Shown: positions 17,370-24,701 of the stretch, piece by piece
How positions within the stretch are numbered: position 1 is the first letter of the stretch
How the letters are laid out: each line of letters opens with the position of its first letter
DNA from: Luteolibacter luteus
GTDB lineage: Bacteria; Verrucomicrobiota; Verrucomicrobiia; Verrucomicrobiales; Akkermansiaceae
Assembly (NCBI RefSeq): GCF_012913485.1
Contig: NZ_CP051774.1
Span: forward strand, 2,418,001-2,482,000
DNA length: 64,000 bases
Direction of reading: 5' to 3'
Translations under genes and position numbers: made by a program
Notes under the pieces: generated by a model
Database searches by the model: none
The model's input: the letters and a program-made list of their open reading frames with translations, nothing else
Told to the model about the DNA's origin: nothing

Positions 17370-19544
17370 TCAATACAGGTCTTGCTTCGAGTCATCCTTG
17401 GAGGAACGGGACGACGGGCGCTGGGCAGCGGGCTGATTCGGCGACGAGGACGGCGCCGGAGCCTGCGATTCGGCAGGGGCGTAGTAGGTGTAGTAGCTGG
17501 TGTAGTACTGATACTGGCTGTCGCTGCGGACATCCACGTTGTTCAGCACCACGCCGATGACGTGGCCACCCACATTTTCGACGGCCTGCTTGACGCGCAG
17601 CAGCATGTTGCGCGGCAGCTTGCGGTGCTGCACCACGATCATGGTGAGGTCCACTTCGCTGGCGAGCACCGAGGCATCGCTCACGCCAAGAATCGGCGGG
17701 GAGTCGACAAGCACCAGGTCGAAGCGCTGCTTCACGTCCTGGATCAGCTCCGACATGCGGCGGGAGTTCAGGATGCCAGCCGCGTCCGCGGGCAGGATGC
17801 CGGAAGGCATGAAGTAGAGGTTATCCACCGGAGTCTGGAGGATCACGTCTTCCAGCATCAGCTCGGTCGTCAGGTAGTTCGTGAGACCCACCGAGTTATT
17901 GATGTCGAAGAAGGTGTGCAGGCGCGGACGGCGAAGGTCGGCGTCGATCATCAGGGTGGTGTAACCGCCCTGTGCGCAGATGTAGGCGAGGTTCACCAAG
18001 GTGGTGGACTTACCTTCACCCGCACCACCGGAGACCACGGTGATGGCATTGTCCTCGGGGTTCTTGCGGTTGAACTCGATGTTCGTGCGGAGAATCCGGT
18101 AGGCTTCTGCATCCGGGCTCATGCCGCTCTGCTTGTAGAGCACGCCCACATCCTTCGGGATCACGGCGAGCACCGGCACTTGAAGGTAACGCTCGACGTC
18201 TTCCAAGGTCTTCACCGAGGTATCGAGGTATTCGAGGAAGAAGGCCACGCCCACGCCGAAGATCAGGCCCACCACCGCACCGAGCGCGAGGTTCAGCTTG
18301 ATGTTCGGGCTGACCGGCACCTGCGAAAGCGTAGGCTCTTCGTGGATGATGATCGGCTCTTCAATGACCTTCTGGTTCATCTCTTCTGAGATTTGCTTGA
18401 TCTTCAGCTGCTCCAGAAGGCGCTGTGAGGTCTCGAAGTCGTTCTTCGCATCGACGAAGGCTTGGTTGGCGATACCCTTCTTGATCGCGCCGTCCTTCTT
18501 CTCGTTCATGCGGGCTTCAAGCTTGAGCGACTGTTCCTTTGCCAGCTCCAGCTTTGCCTTGAGAATTTCGCGGAGGTTCGCCACGGCTTCGACCAGATCC
18601 TGTTGCATCTTGTCGATGATGGCAGCCTGTCCTTCCACCGTGGGGTGCCTGGAACCAAGGCCGGAACTCTTCATGCCTTCGAACTCACGCTTCTGCTCCT
18701 GATACTGGGGCAGCAAGGTCGGGATGATGTTGTCCGGGAGACCAAGACCGCCGGCGTAATTGAGAAGCTGCTCGCCATCATACTTGAGCAGGGTTTCGAT
18801 CTGGCTCTCCAGCTGGATCTTGTCTTGCTCGAGGGCAAGGAAGGCCTTGGTGGCGTTCTCCGCGTCGTCCGCTTCGTTGAAACCGCCCGAGCCTTGGAAA
18901 AGACTCTGGTCGCCCTGATAGATGATCTTCTCTTGGCGAATGATCTGGGACAACAACTTCCGCTTGTCTTCCACCGCGTCTTCCTGCTGCTGCACGGCGC
19001 GGCGAAGTTGTTCCATCGCTTGGACCGCAAACTCGCTCTGCTGCTTGGTCCGGCGCTCACGGTAAGCTTCGGAAACCGCCTTGGCGATGGCCTGCGCGTC
19101 CTTCGGGTCACTGTAGCGGACGCGAATCTCGATGAGCGCGGTTCCACGGATGTTCTCCGCATCCACGATGCTCCGGAGCGTGCGGCGCACGGCTTCGGGT
19201 TCGGAGTTCCACTTGTTCACGAGGTCCAAGTCCTCGATCGCCTTATCGAGCGTCTTCTGGGCCCTGATGACCTCGAATTCGGTCGGGAAGAAAGTCTGAC
19301 CCATCTCCATCGCTGCCCGGTTATTGTCACCGGTGCCAGGGATGAGATTTGCGCTGGTGCCCTTCGGGCGAACCTGCACAACTGCCTTACTTTCATATTT
19401 CTTCGGCATCACATAGGTGATGACGAGCGCCGTCATGAACACCAGCAGGAAGGTGAGGAGGATGACCCCATACCGGTTCTTGATGACCTGCCAGTAATCT
19501 ATGGCATGGAGGTTTGCCTCCGATTGGTTCATTGATTGGTTCAT
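17370..19544 (-). CDS. Polysaccharide co-polymerase/tyrosine autokinase (Wzc-like BY-kinase)
   Basis: A 724-residue inner-membrane protein. The N-terminal Wzz-type domain starts with a membrane helix (YGVILLTFLLVFMTALVITYV), continues with a long periplasmic coiled coil (about residues 180-400) and ends at helix 2 (LALGAVVGLIFGVGVAFFLEYL). The cytoplasmic kinase has Walker A SGGAGEGKST near residue 508, Walker A' LMIDADLRRP, Walker B LVLVDSPPILG, and a Tyr-rich tail (SQYQYYTSYYTYY) for autophosphorylation. Such proteins set chain length and drive export of capsule or exopolysaccharide. The start region is duplicated (ATGAACCAATC twice), so translation may begin at 19544 or 19532. Confidence 0.92.
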   Translation of the reverse strand: MNQSMNQSEANLHAIDYWQVIKNRYGVILLTFLLVFMTALVITYVMPKKYESKAVVQVRPKGTSANLIPGTGDNNRAAMEMGQTFFPTEFEVIRAQKTLDKAIEDLDLVNKWNSEPEAVRRTLRSIVDAENIRGTALIEIRVRYSDPKDAQAIAKAVSEAYRERRTKQQSEFAVQAMEQLRRAVQQQEDAVEDKRKLLSQIIRQEKIIYQGDQSLFQGSGGFNEADDAENATKAFLALEQDKIQLESQIETLLKYDGEQLLNYAGGLGLPDNIIPTLLPQYQEQKREFEGMKSSGLGSRHPTVEGQAAIIDKMQQDLVEAVANLREILKAKLELAKEQSLKLEARMNEKKDGAIKKGIANQAFVDAKNDFETSQRLLEQLKIKQISEEMNQKVIEEPIIIHEEPTLSQVPVSPNIKLNLALGAVVGLIFGVGVAFFLEYLDTSVKTLEDVERYLQVPVLAVIPKDVGVLYKQSGMSPDAEAYRILRTNIEFNRKNPEDNAITVVSGGAGEGKSTTLVNLAYICAQGGYTTLMIDADLRRPRLHTFFDINNSVGLTNYLTTELMLEDVILQTPVDNLYFMPSGILPADAAGILNSRRMSELIQDVKQRFDLVLVDSPPILGVSDASVLASEVDLTMIVVQHRKLPRNMLLRVKQAVENVGGHVIGVVLNNVDVRSDSQYQYYTSYYTYYAPAESQAPAPSSSPNQPAAQRPSSRSSKDDSKQDLY

Positions 19545-19596
19545 TAATCGCGATTGCTGGGATGGTTTATTGTCACGGATCGCACGTCATTCAAAC

Positions 19597-19631
19597 GAAA
19601 ACTCCCGCAATGGAGGACCATTGCGGGAGTT
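19597..19631 (-). terminator. Hairpin terminator or attenuator between porin and kinase genes
   Basis: Positions 19600-19613 (AACTCCCGCAATGG) and 19618-19631 form a perfect 14-bp inverted repeat around a 4-base loop. Read on the minus strand, the stem is followed by a short TTTT run. It sits after the porin stop and before the kinase start, so it could end the porin transcript or allow partial read-through into the export genes. Confidence 0.7.
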
Positions 19632-19690
19632 CGCCTTTTAAGGTTGGATGAGTGCTTGGAAAGGAGTTCCTGAGAAATTCCAGGTTCCGA

Positions 19691-20947
19691 TCAGAACTCA
19701 GCGCGGACGCCCACGCTCACGCGGTTCCGGTCATACTCGCGGCCTGGCAGGTCGGAGCTGGAATCGGTGTAGTTGTAGGACACGTTGCCGTAGAGGTTCT
19801 CGGTGAATTTCACGGAGAGACCGACGTAAGCATTGATCAGGTCTTCGGTCGGGTTGCCGCCGAACGGAGTGGTCGTGCCGGCGATGCGACCGTCATCGTA
19901 ATCGGAGTTGATGTAGTCAACACCACCGAAGAACGAGAGCATCTGCGAGAGGTCGTATTCACCGCTGACACCGATGCGAAGGGTCGCCTTGGCATCATAC
20001 TCGGTGAGAGCAGAAACCGGAACACCACCCACGAAGCCAGCGGAGGTCACCACGGTGTCGTAGTCTTCAATGCCGTAGCGGAGGAAGGAACGAACGCGGA
20101 ATTGCTCGTTGACGTTCGTGTTGAAGGTCACTTCTGCATACGGATCGGTCGAGTCACCATCGCTCACTCCGTCCATCTGGCGGAACTGAGCACCCACGCG
20201 GGCGATCATGATGGTGTTCGGGCTGAAGCGATGCTCGGCACCCACCAGCACGTAGTGGTTCTCGGAGTCGGAAGCGTAGCCGTTACCGCTGACTTCAGAG
20301 TAGCGGTATTCTGCGGTTGCCACGGTCTGCGGAGAGACCTGATAGCGGAACTGATTGTAAACCGTCCACGTGTCGCGGTCCGAGTTCGGGACGTTCGAGT
20401 CGTAGTCGAGACCGCTCAGCGTGAAGCCGGTGTAGGTCGCGAGGCGCTCGGTCCAGCGGTAACCGACGGCGTTGTCGGTCTGCCAGTAGAGATACTCACC
20501 CACCTGACGGGAGGTGGAGTAGCCGTAGGAGTAGTCCGGCTCCAGCTCGTAGGAGATGAAGTTACGGCTCGAGAAACGCAGGCGCTCGCTGACGCGGTGC
20601 GTGAAGTTCACGCCGGCACGGGCTTGGCCGTAGAGGTCTTCCGAACCGAGAGCCTCAGGCTCGTCGAAGTAGTAGATGGCGCCGACGCGGGCATACACAT
20701 CCCAAGTCGTCTGCGGGGTGATGGAAACGAAGGACAGACCAACGTAGGGGTTGATGCTGAGGGCTTCGTCATCAGCACCTGGACCCACGGCGGTCGGATT
20801 GACATTGTCGTCGTAGGTCAGGTTGGCACCCACCGTCCACTTAAGAGGAAGGCTCTCTTGAGCCTCGTCCTGAGTGTAGTAGAGGCTGGCATTGGCAGCA
20901 CCAATGGCCGTAACCGCGGCGAGAGAGGAAAGCAAACTGCGTTTCAT
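19691..20947 (-). CDS. Outer-membrane beta-barrel protein (BBP2_2-like), exopolysaccharide-linked
   Basis: A 418-residue protein. Signal peptide MKRSLLSSLAAVTAIGAANA is followed by many short alternating aromatic strands (WTVGANLTYDDNVNPTA, WDVYARVGAIYYFDEPEAL, RFSSRNFISYELEPDYSYG), ending in RVSVGVRAEF with the terminal Phe recognised by the BAM complex. YDDNV near residue 45 is typical of the putative beta-barrel porin 2 family found in exopolysaccharide loci. The likely role is the outer-membrane channel or a barrel in the export apparatus, partnering the Wza-like protein. The gene lies 54 bp downstream of the Pro-rich secreted protein and is followed by the hairpin at 19600-19631. Confidence 0.8.
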   Translation of the reverse strand: MKRSLLSSLAAVTAIGAANASLYYTQDEAQESLPLKWTVGANLTYDDNVNPTAVGPGADDEALSINPYVGLSFVSITPQTTWDVYARVGAIYYFDEPEALGSEDLYGQARAGVNFTHRVSERLRFSSRNFISYELEPDYSYGYSTSRQVGEYLYWQTDNAVGYRWTERLATYTGFTLSGLDYDSNVPNSDRDTWTVYNQFRYQVSPQTVATAEYRYSEVSGNGYASDSENHYVLVGAEHRFSPNTIMIARVGAQFRQMDGVSDGDSTDPYAEVTFNTNVNEQFRVRSFLRYGIEDYDTVVTSAGFVGGVPVSALTEYDAKATLRIGVSGEYDLSQMLSFFGGVDYINSDYDDGRIAGTTTPFGGNPTEDLINAYVGLSVKFTENLYGNVSYNYTDSSSDLPGREYDRNRVSVGVRAEF

Positions 20948-21001
20948 GAAGGAAGAGGGAAGCTAAGATTTAAAGCTATACGGAGTAGCAGCGGCCGCTT
21001 T

Positions 21002-21592
21002 TCAGTTAGCGAACACTTCCGGCTGCTGGACCGGGCGATCGATCGGCGTGCCAATCGGAGGAACGATCACCGGAGGGATCACCGGAGGCAGACCAGGAGG
21101 AAGGGCCGGAGCACCACCAGGAGTCGGGCCGACAGGGCCTTGACCCGGGAAGTCGAGCGGATTCCAAGCAGGCTTCACTTCCACCTGCGGATTCTTGCCA
21201 CCCTTCGAGCTGTAGCCGGACTCGCCCTTGTTGGGCTCAAGGCGGCTGATCACACCTTGCACGTCAGCCAGAGCCTCAGGGGCCACTGCGACGGCGCACT
21301 GGGAGATCAAGCGCATTTTGTCAGGAGCCGAAGTAGCGGCGGTCTCGACAATGGCAGCAACAGTCTTGCTGTCAGCCTTGGAAGCTTGGATCGCAGCCTT
21401 CACCACGTCGCAAGCGCAGTCCGGATTAGCGGACACTTCTTTCTCGACGATTTCGAGAACGGTTGCGGGCTTGGCGGCAACGGCATGCTTCACGGAAACG
21501 GAGAGCTTCAGGCAATCCACCTCGGCCATCGTGGCGGCGGGGAGCATGCCCAGAGCGGCTGCCACTAGCGCAAATCGGAACGTGGTTTTCAT
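21002..21592 (-). CDS. Secreted protein with Cys-containing helical domain and Pro-rich tail
   Basis: A 196-residue protein with a signal peptide (FALVAAALGMLPAATMA). Residues 24-115 look helical with four Cys (DCLKLSV, NPDCACDVVKAA, LISQCAVAV), enough for two disulfides. Residues 116-196 are low in hydrophobics and rich in Pro and Gly (GPVGPTPGGAPALPPGLPP, then VIPPVIVPPIGTPIDRPV). I do not recognise the family. Its place at the head of the porin and export genes, with a 54-bp gap to the porin, suggests a periplasmic or surface part of the same system, with the Pro-rich tail as an extended linker or wall-spanning segment. Confidence 0.7.
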   Translation of the reverse strand: MKTTFRFALVAAALGMLPAATMAEVDCLKLSVSVKHAVAAKPATVLEIVEKEVSANPDCACDVVKAAIQASKADSKTVAAIVETAATSAPDKMRLISQCAVAVAPEALADVQGVISRLEPNKGESGYSSKGGKNPQVEVKPAWNPLDFPGQGPVGPTPGGAPALPPGLPPVIPPVIVPPIGTPIDRPVQQPEVFAN

Positions 21593-21641
21593 GTTTGGGA
21601 ATTTGAGTCGGGATCGTCGTGTCCTGGCAAGATCGAAAATA

Positions 21642-21712
21642 AGCGGGTAGTGGGAATCGAACCCACATAGCTAGCTTGGAAGGCTAGAGCTTTACCACTA
21701 AGCTATACCCGC
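21642..21712 (-). tRNA. tRNA-Gly, anticodon TCC
   Basis: On the minus strand the acceptor GCGGGTA pairs fully with TACCCGC. The anticodon arm is CTAGC-CTTCCAA-GCTAG with anticodon TCC, and the T arm is TGGG-TTCGATT-CCCA. The discriminator base is T, normal for glycine. CCA is not encoded, because TTATTTTC follows. Confidence 0.93.
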
Positions 21713-21879
21713 GAAGTCGGGCGAAAGCTAACAGGCGTTGGGAAAGACCCGCAAGCTCTTTTTACGCGATTTCACGGACTTTTCAGGTATCCCCCCTAAT
21801 CACGGAGGGTCTGAAAATTCATCATTTTGCATTGCATTGAAAGCCAATGCGAGATAGCTCCCCGCCGTCTCTCCGACAG

Positions 21880-21953
21880 GCGGGTGTAGTTCAATGGTAG
21901 AACGCGAGCTTCCCAAGCTTGAGGCGTGGGTTCGATTCCCATCACCCGTACCA
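21880..21953 (+). tRNA. tRNA-Gly, anticodon CCC, CCA encoded
   Basis: The D arm contains AGTTCAATGGTAGAAC, the anticodon arm is CGAGC-TTCCCAA-GCTTG with anticodon CCC, and the T arm is GTGGG-TTCGATT-CCCAT. The acceptor GCGGGTG faces CACCCGT, so position 1-72 is G-U and position 73 is A, followed by an encoded CCA. G1-C72 and U73 are expected for glycine tRNA, so the acceptor end is unusual. It is transcribed divergently from the other tRNA-Gly gene, 167 bp away. Confidence 0.88.
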
Positions 21954-21960
21954 ACCCGCG

Positions 21961-22518
21961 TCAGCGGCTGACGTGGGCATTGCCCCTCTCGTGGAACCGC
22001 CACGGGAGCTCCCTCGCTCGCGAAATTCCGATCCTCTCCCCTTCGACCACTCCCAGGTTGCTGCCTCGGAAAATTCCGGTTTCTGGCCCGTCCAGAAATG
22101 CCGTGCCGTGGTTTGCGCCCGTAATTCCAAGCGATTTTGTGAGCTTGCCTGGCCCCGAACATAGATGGCGCGGGTCCATCCTGCCGCGCCTCTCCATCAT
22201 GGTCTCTATCCCGCAGACAGGTTCCAAGGCGCGGAAAAGCACGAAGCCGGCGCCCCCGGGGCCTTTGACCAAGATGTTGAAGAGCCAGTGCACGCCGTAG
22301 TTGAGGTACACATAAGCAGTCCCCACGGCATGCTCTTCAACAAAGCGCCTGGCACCGGGCCGGAAAAAGGTATGGCATGCGGGATCCCCCTCCGCGGTAT
22401 AGGCCTCCGTTTCCACAATCCGGCCGGAGCAGCCTTTCCATTGGAACAGGCAGCCGATGAGTTCCCGTGAGCAAGTAACGGGGTGGCGCTCGAAAAATGG
22501 GGCAGTCAGACGCTCCAT
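21961..22518 (-). CDS. DNA-3-methyladenine glycosylase (AAG/MPG family)
   Basis: A 185-residue base-excision enzyme that removes alkylated purines. GRIVETEAYTAEGDPACH holds the catalytic Glu region of the AAG fold, followed by GTAYVYLNYGVHWLFNI with the DNA-intercalating Tyr and VLFRALEPVCGI. LCSGPGKLTKSLGIT is the conserved substrate-pocket stretch. The length is slightly short but within the bacterial range. ATG 22516-22518 (MERLTAPFFERHP) is the standard start for the family; the open frame extends 28 codons further without homology. The stop lies 7 bp from the end of the tRNA-Gly(CCC) gene on the opposite strand. Confidence 0.92.
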   Translation of the reverse strand: MERLTAPFFERHPVTCSRELIGCLFQWKGCSGRIVETEAYTAEGDPACHTFFRPGARRFVEEHAVGTAYVYLNYGVHWLFNILVKGPGGAGFVLFRALEPVCGIETMMERRGRMDPRHLCSGPGKLTKSLGITGANHGTAFLDGPETGIFRGSNLGVVEGERIGISRARELPWRFHERGNAHVSR

Positions 22519-22680
22519 GGGAATCCCGGAACCTCGGGGCCTCCACTCTTGCGAGCAAGGCCAAGGTAGCAGAAAAAATCCCATGACCCGCAGCACCACC
22601 ATGCCCTAACTTGGGCCTTCTGTGGATTGGCTGCCGGGTTGATCGCACCTAGGACAATCCGTTTCTGCCTCGATCTCTTC

Positions 22681-23076
22681 GTGGCTCACACTCCGCCCGC
22701 ACAAACGGCGCGGAAGATCCTGAATGAATATGCCACGGACTCCCCGCCCCAGTTCATCCTCGGATTCGTTCCCTTCATCGCTCTCGCGATAATCTGTATC
22801 ATGATGCGCAGGCTTCCTCCAGCGCGCTTGGCCTGGCTCTCACTTGGAGGCCTGCTCGGGGTCCTCGGGCTGACAGTCTTTCTCTATACCGTTTTCTGGT
22901 TCCCCTACTACTCCCCGGGAGCAACCCCGGACGCCAACGCGCCGATCGCCCTTATCTTTTTCCCCTTCTATTGCATCTGCGGGATGGCGGGCGGCATGTC
23001 GCTAGGCTGGCTGGGGTCCCGAGTCCTGCCGAGACCTCCCGGACTGCCGGCTACAGACCTGTCGGGCGATCAATGA
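22681..23076 (+). CDS. Small membrane protein, unknown function
   Basis: A protein of about 131 residues if it begins at the GTG at 22681; a TTG at 22627 in the same frame would add 18 residues. Three hydrophobic helices are visible: FILGFVPFIALAIICIMMR, LGGLLGVLGLTVFLYTVFWF and IALIFFPFYCICGMAGGMSLG, after a short charged N terminus. I do not recognise a family. The 3' end overlaps the convergent Nif3-like gene by 26 bp. The start is uncertain because no ATG occurs before the first helix. Confidence 0.5.
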   Translation: MAHTPPAQTARKILNEYATDSPPQFILGFVPFIALAIICIMMRRLPPARLAWLSLGGLLGVLGLTVFLYTVFWFPYYSPGATPDANAPIALIFFPFYCICGMAGGMSLGWLGSRVLPRPPGLPATDLSGDQ

Positions 23077-23806
23077 ACGCGGTGGCGAGCCCGAAAACGC
23101 GACTCAGCCGTTCGGCGAGCGCCTTCACCCCAAAGGTCTCCGTGGCGTAATGCCCCGCGTAGAGAAGGTTTACGCCCAGCTCTTCCGCCAAGGGATAGCT
23201 CCAATGCGGACCTTCGCCGGTGATGAAAGTATCAATCCCCTCCCGCGTGCAGATCGCAATCTCCGAACCCGCGCCACCCGTGACGACCCCTATCTTTCTA
23301 ATGTCTTCCGGTCCACCCGGGGATAGATGAACGGGACCACCTACGGAGGCCACCACCCTTCTCACAAGCTCGTCCCTAGAAATCACCGTCTCTACCGTCA
23401 GGCCCACCTTGAGCCCCTTGTAATCCATGAAGCTGCCGCTCGGCTCGAAGCCAAGGGCGCTCATGAGAAGGGCGTTGTTTCCCAGCACGGGGTGAACGTC
23501 CAAAGGAAGATGAGCCGAATAGATGGCAAGGCCGCCATCCATGGCAGTCTTGATCTTCTTATAGAATGCACGGGTCAGCGGCTGCGTGCCCTGCCAGAAC
23601 ATCCCGTGATGAACGACGAGCAGATCCGCGCCCTCGGCTACGGCAGCTTGGACCACGGAGAGCGAGGCATCCACGGCCGCAGCGACCTTGGTGACCGTGC
23701 CGCCATTCTCAAGCTGCAGGCCATTGACCGCGCCGGAGTAGTCGGGAATGTCCCCGATTCTCAATTCTTCATCCAGATACGTGACGATCTCCTGCAGGCT
23801 GACCAT
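23051..23806 (-). CDS. Nif3-like dinuclear metal centre protein
   Basis: A 251-residue protein of the Nif3/YbgI family, which forms hexameric rings with two metal ions per subunit. LLVVHHGMFWQGTQPL with the HHG metal ligands, IYSAHLPLDVHP, GVVTGGAGSEI, DTFITGEGPHWSYPLAEELG and LYAGHYATETFGVKAL are all family signatures. The biological role is not settled; GTP cyclohydrolase-like and regulatory functions have been proposed. It has the short form without the inserted PII-like domain. It lies 39 bp downstream of the RluA-type synthase gene on the same strand. Confidence 0.9.
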   Translation of the reverse strand: MVSLQEIVTYLDEELRIGDIPDYSGAVNGLQLENGGTVTKVAAAVDASLSVVQAAVAEGADLLVVHHGMFWQGTQPLTRAFYKKIKTAMDGGLAIYSAHLPLDVHPVLGNNALLMSALGFEPSGSFMDYKGLKVGLTVETVISRDELVRRVVASVGGPVHLSPGGPEDIRKIGVVTGGAGSEIAICTREGIDTFITGEGPHWSYPLAEELGVNLLYAGHYATETFGVKALAERLSRVFGLATAFIDRPTGL

Positions 23807-23845
23807 ACTGGAAACTGAAACGGGAAGCGCGATTTAGCCAATGCC

Positions 23846-24583
23846 TTATCGGGCATTTCCTGCGAAGGCGGCAAGATCCGCTGGTAGTTGCGATCGCCAT
23901 TCGATCCGCTTTCCCTCCCACTCCACCGCCAGCAGGCAGGCATGCAGGGCATGACGCGGCAAGATCAGGCGGGCCGCGGAGACATCGGACAAGCCGCCTG
24001 AGATCTGCTCCAGATAGGGGCTTCCGTCAGTTCCATAAATCTTGTCGCCCACCAAGGGGTATCCGGCGTGCTCGAGATGGACACGGATCTGATGCATCCG
24101 CCCGGTTTCCGGGAAACAGCGCAGCACCGCGAATTGGCCAAGGGCATTGGAGAAACGCCCCTCGACCCGGAATGCCGTCACGCAATCCCGTCCGCTTGGA
24201 TCGACCACCTGCCGTAGCCAGATGGCCCCACCGCCTCTGATAATCGAAGCTTCCACCCGGAGTTCGTCCCATTCCGGCCAGCCGTGGACGATCGCGAGAT
24301 ATTCCTTCTGCACCATCCTATCCTGGAACTGGAAGGAGAAGTGGCGGGCCGCCGTGGCATTCTTCGCCACCAGCACGAGCCCGCTGGTTTCGCGGTCCAA
24401 GCGGGTCAGGATCGAAAGCCGAGCGCCATTCGCCCGCTCATAGATGAGCAGTTCTTCCAGGCCGCCCAGCAGGGTCGGCTCGACCTTGCCATTTGCAGGA
24501 TGGACGGCGAGGGGCGCGGGCTTCTCGACGACGATCCAGTCATCCGATTCGTCGATCACCTTGAAGTCGCACTCTGCCCGCAC
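23846..24583 (-). CDS. RluA-family pseudouridine synthase
   Basis: A 245-residue enzyme without an S4 domain. WIVVEKPAPLAVHPANG is the family entry motif, LTRLDRETSGLVLVAKNA carries the catalytic Asp63, and GRMHQIRVHLEHAGYPLVGDKIYG is the conserved motif III. Members convert uridine to pseudouridine in rRNA or tRNA; the site cannot be assigned from sequence alone. The ATG at 24581-24583 gives a complete domain. The gene is divergent from lpxC-fabZ across about 118 bp. Confidence 0.9.
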   Translation of the reverse strand: MRAECDFKVIDESDDWIVVEKPAPLAVHPANGKVEPTLLGGLEELLIYERANGARLSILTRLDRETSGLVLVAKNATAARHFSFQFQDRMVQKEYLAIVHGWPEWDELRVEASIIRGGGAIWLRQVVDPSGRDCVTAFRVEGRFSNALGQFAVLRCFPETGRMHQIRVHLEHAGYPLVGDKIYGTDGSPYLEQISGGLSDVSAARLILPRHALHACLLAVEWEGKRIEWRSQLPADLAAFAGNAR

Positions 24584-24701
24584 GGCGTTGGAGTAGCAGG
24601 CAGCAGCCGGGCGGTAGCGAGGGAAAAGACGCTGGGAGCTAGCGTTTTATCGACGGTTTGCCCTTGCCAAGCTGCTACCTGCTACCCGCTACTTCCCCTC
24701 C

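Noticed and set aside
17064..18389. Long open frame opposite the kinase and Wza-like genes
   Set aside because: It spans two genes on the other strand and shows no domain or signal; treated as a codon-bias shadow.
19652..21568. 638-codon open frame opposite the porin and Pro-rich genes
   Set aside because: Its His/Val/Gly-rich translation has no recognisable motif and overlaps two well-supported genes.
21800..22162. Open frame over the tRNA-Gly(CCC) gene on the other strand
   Set aside because: Its translation contains GDGNRTHASSLGSS, a familiar artefact of reading a glycine tRNA gene as protein.
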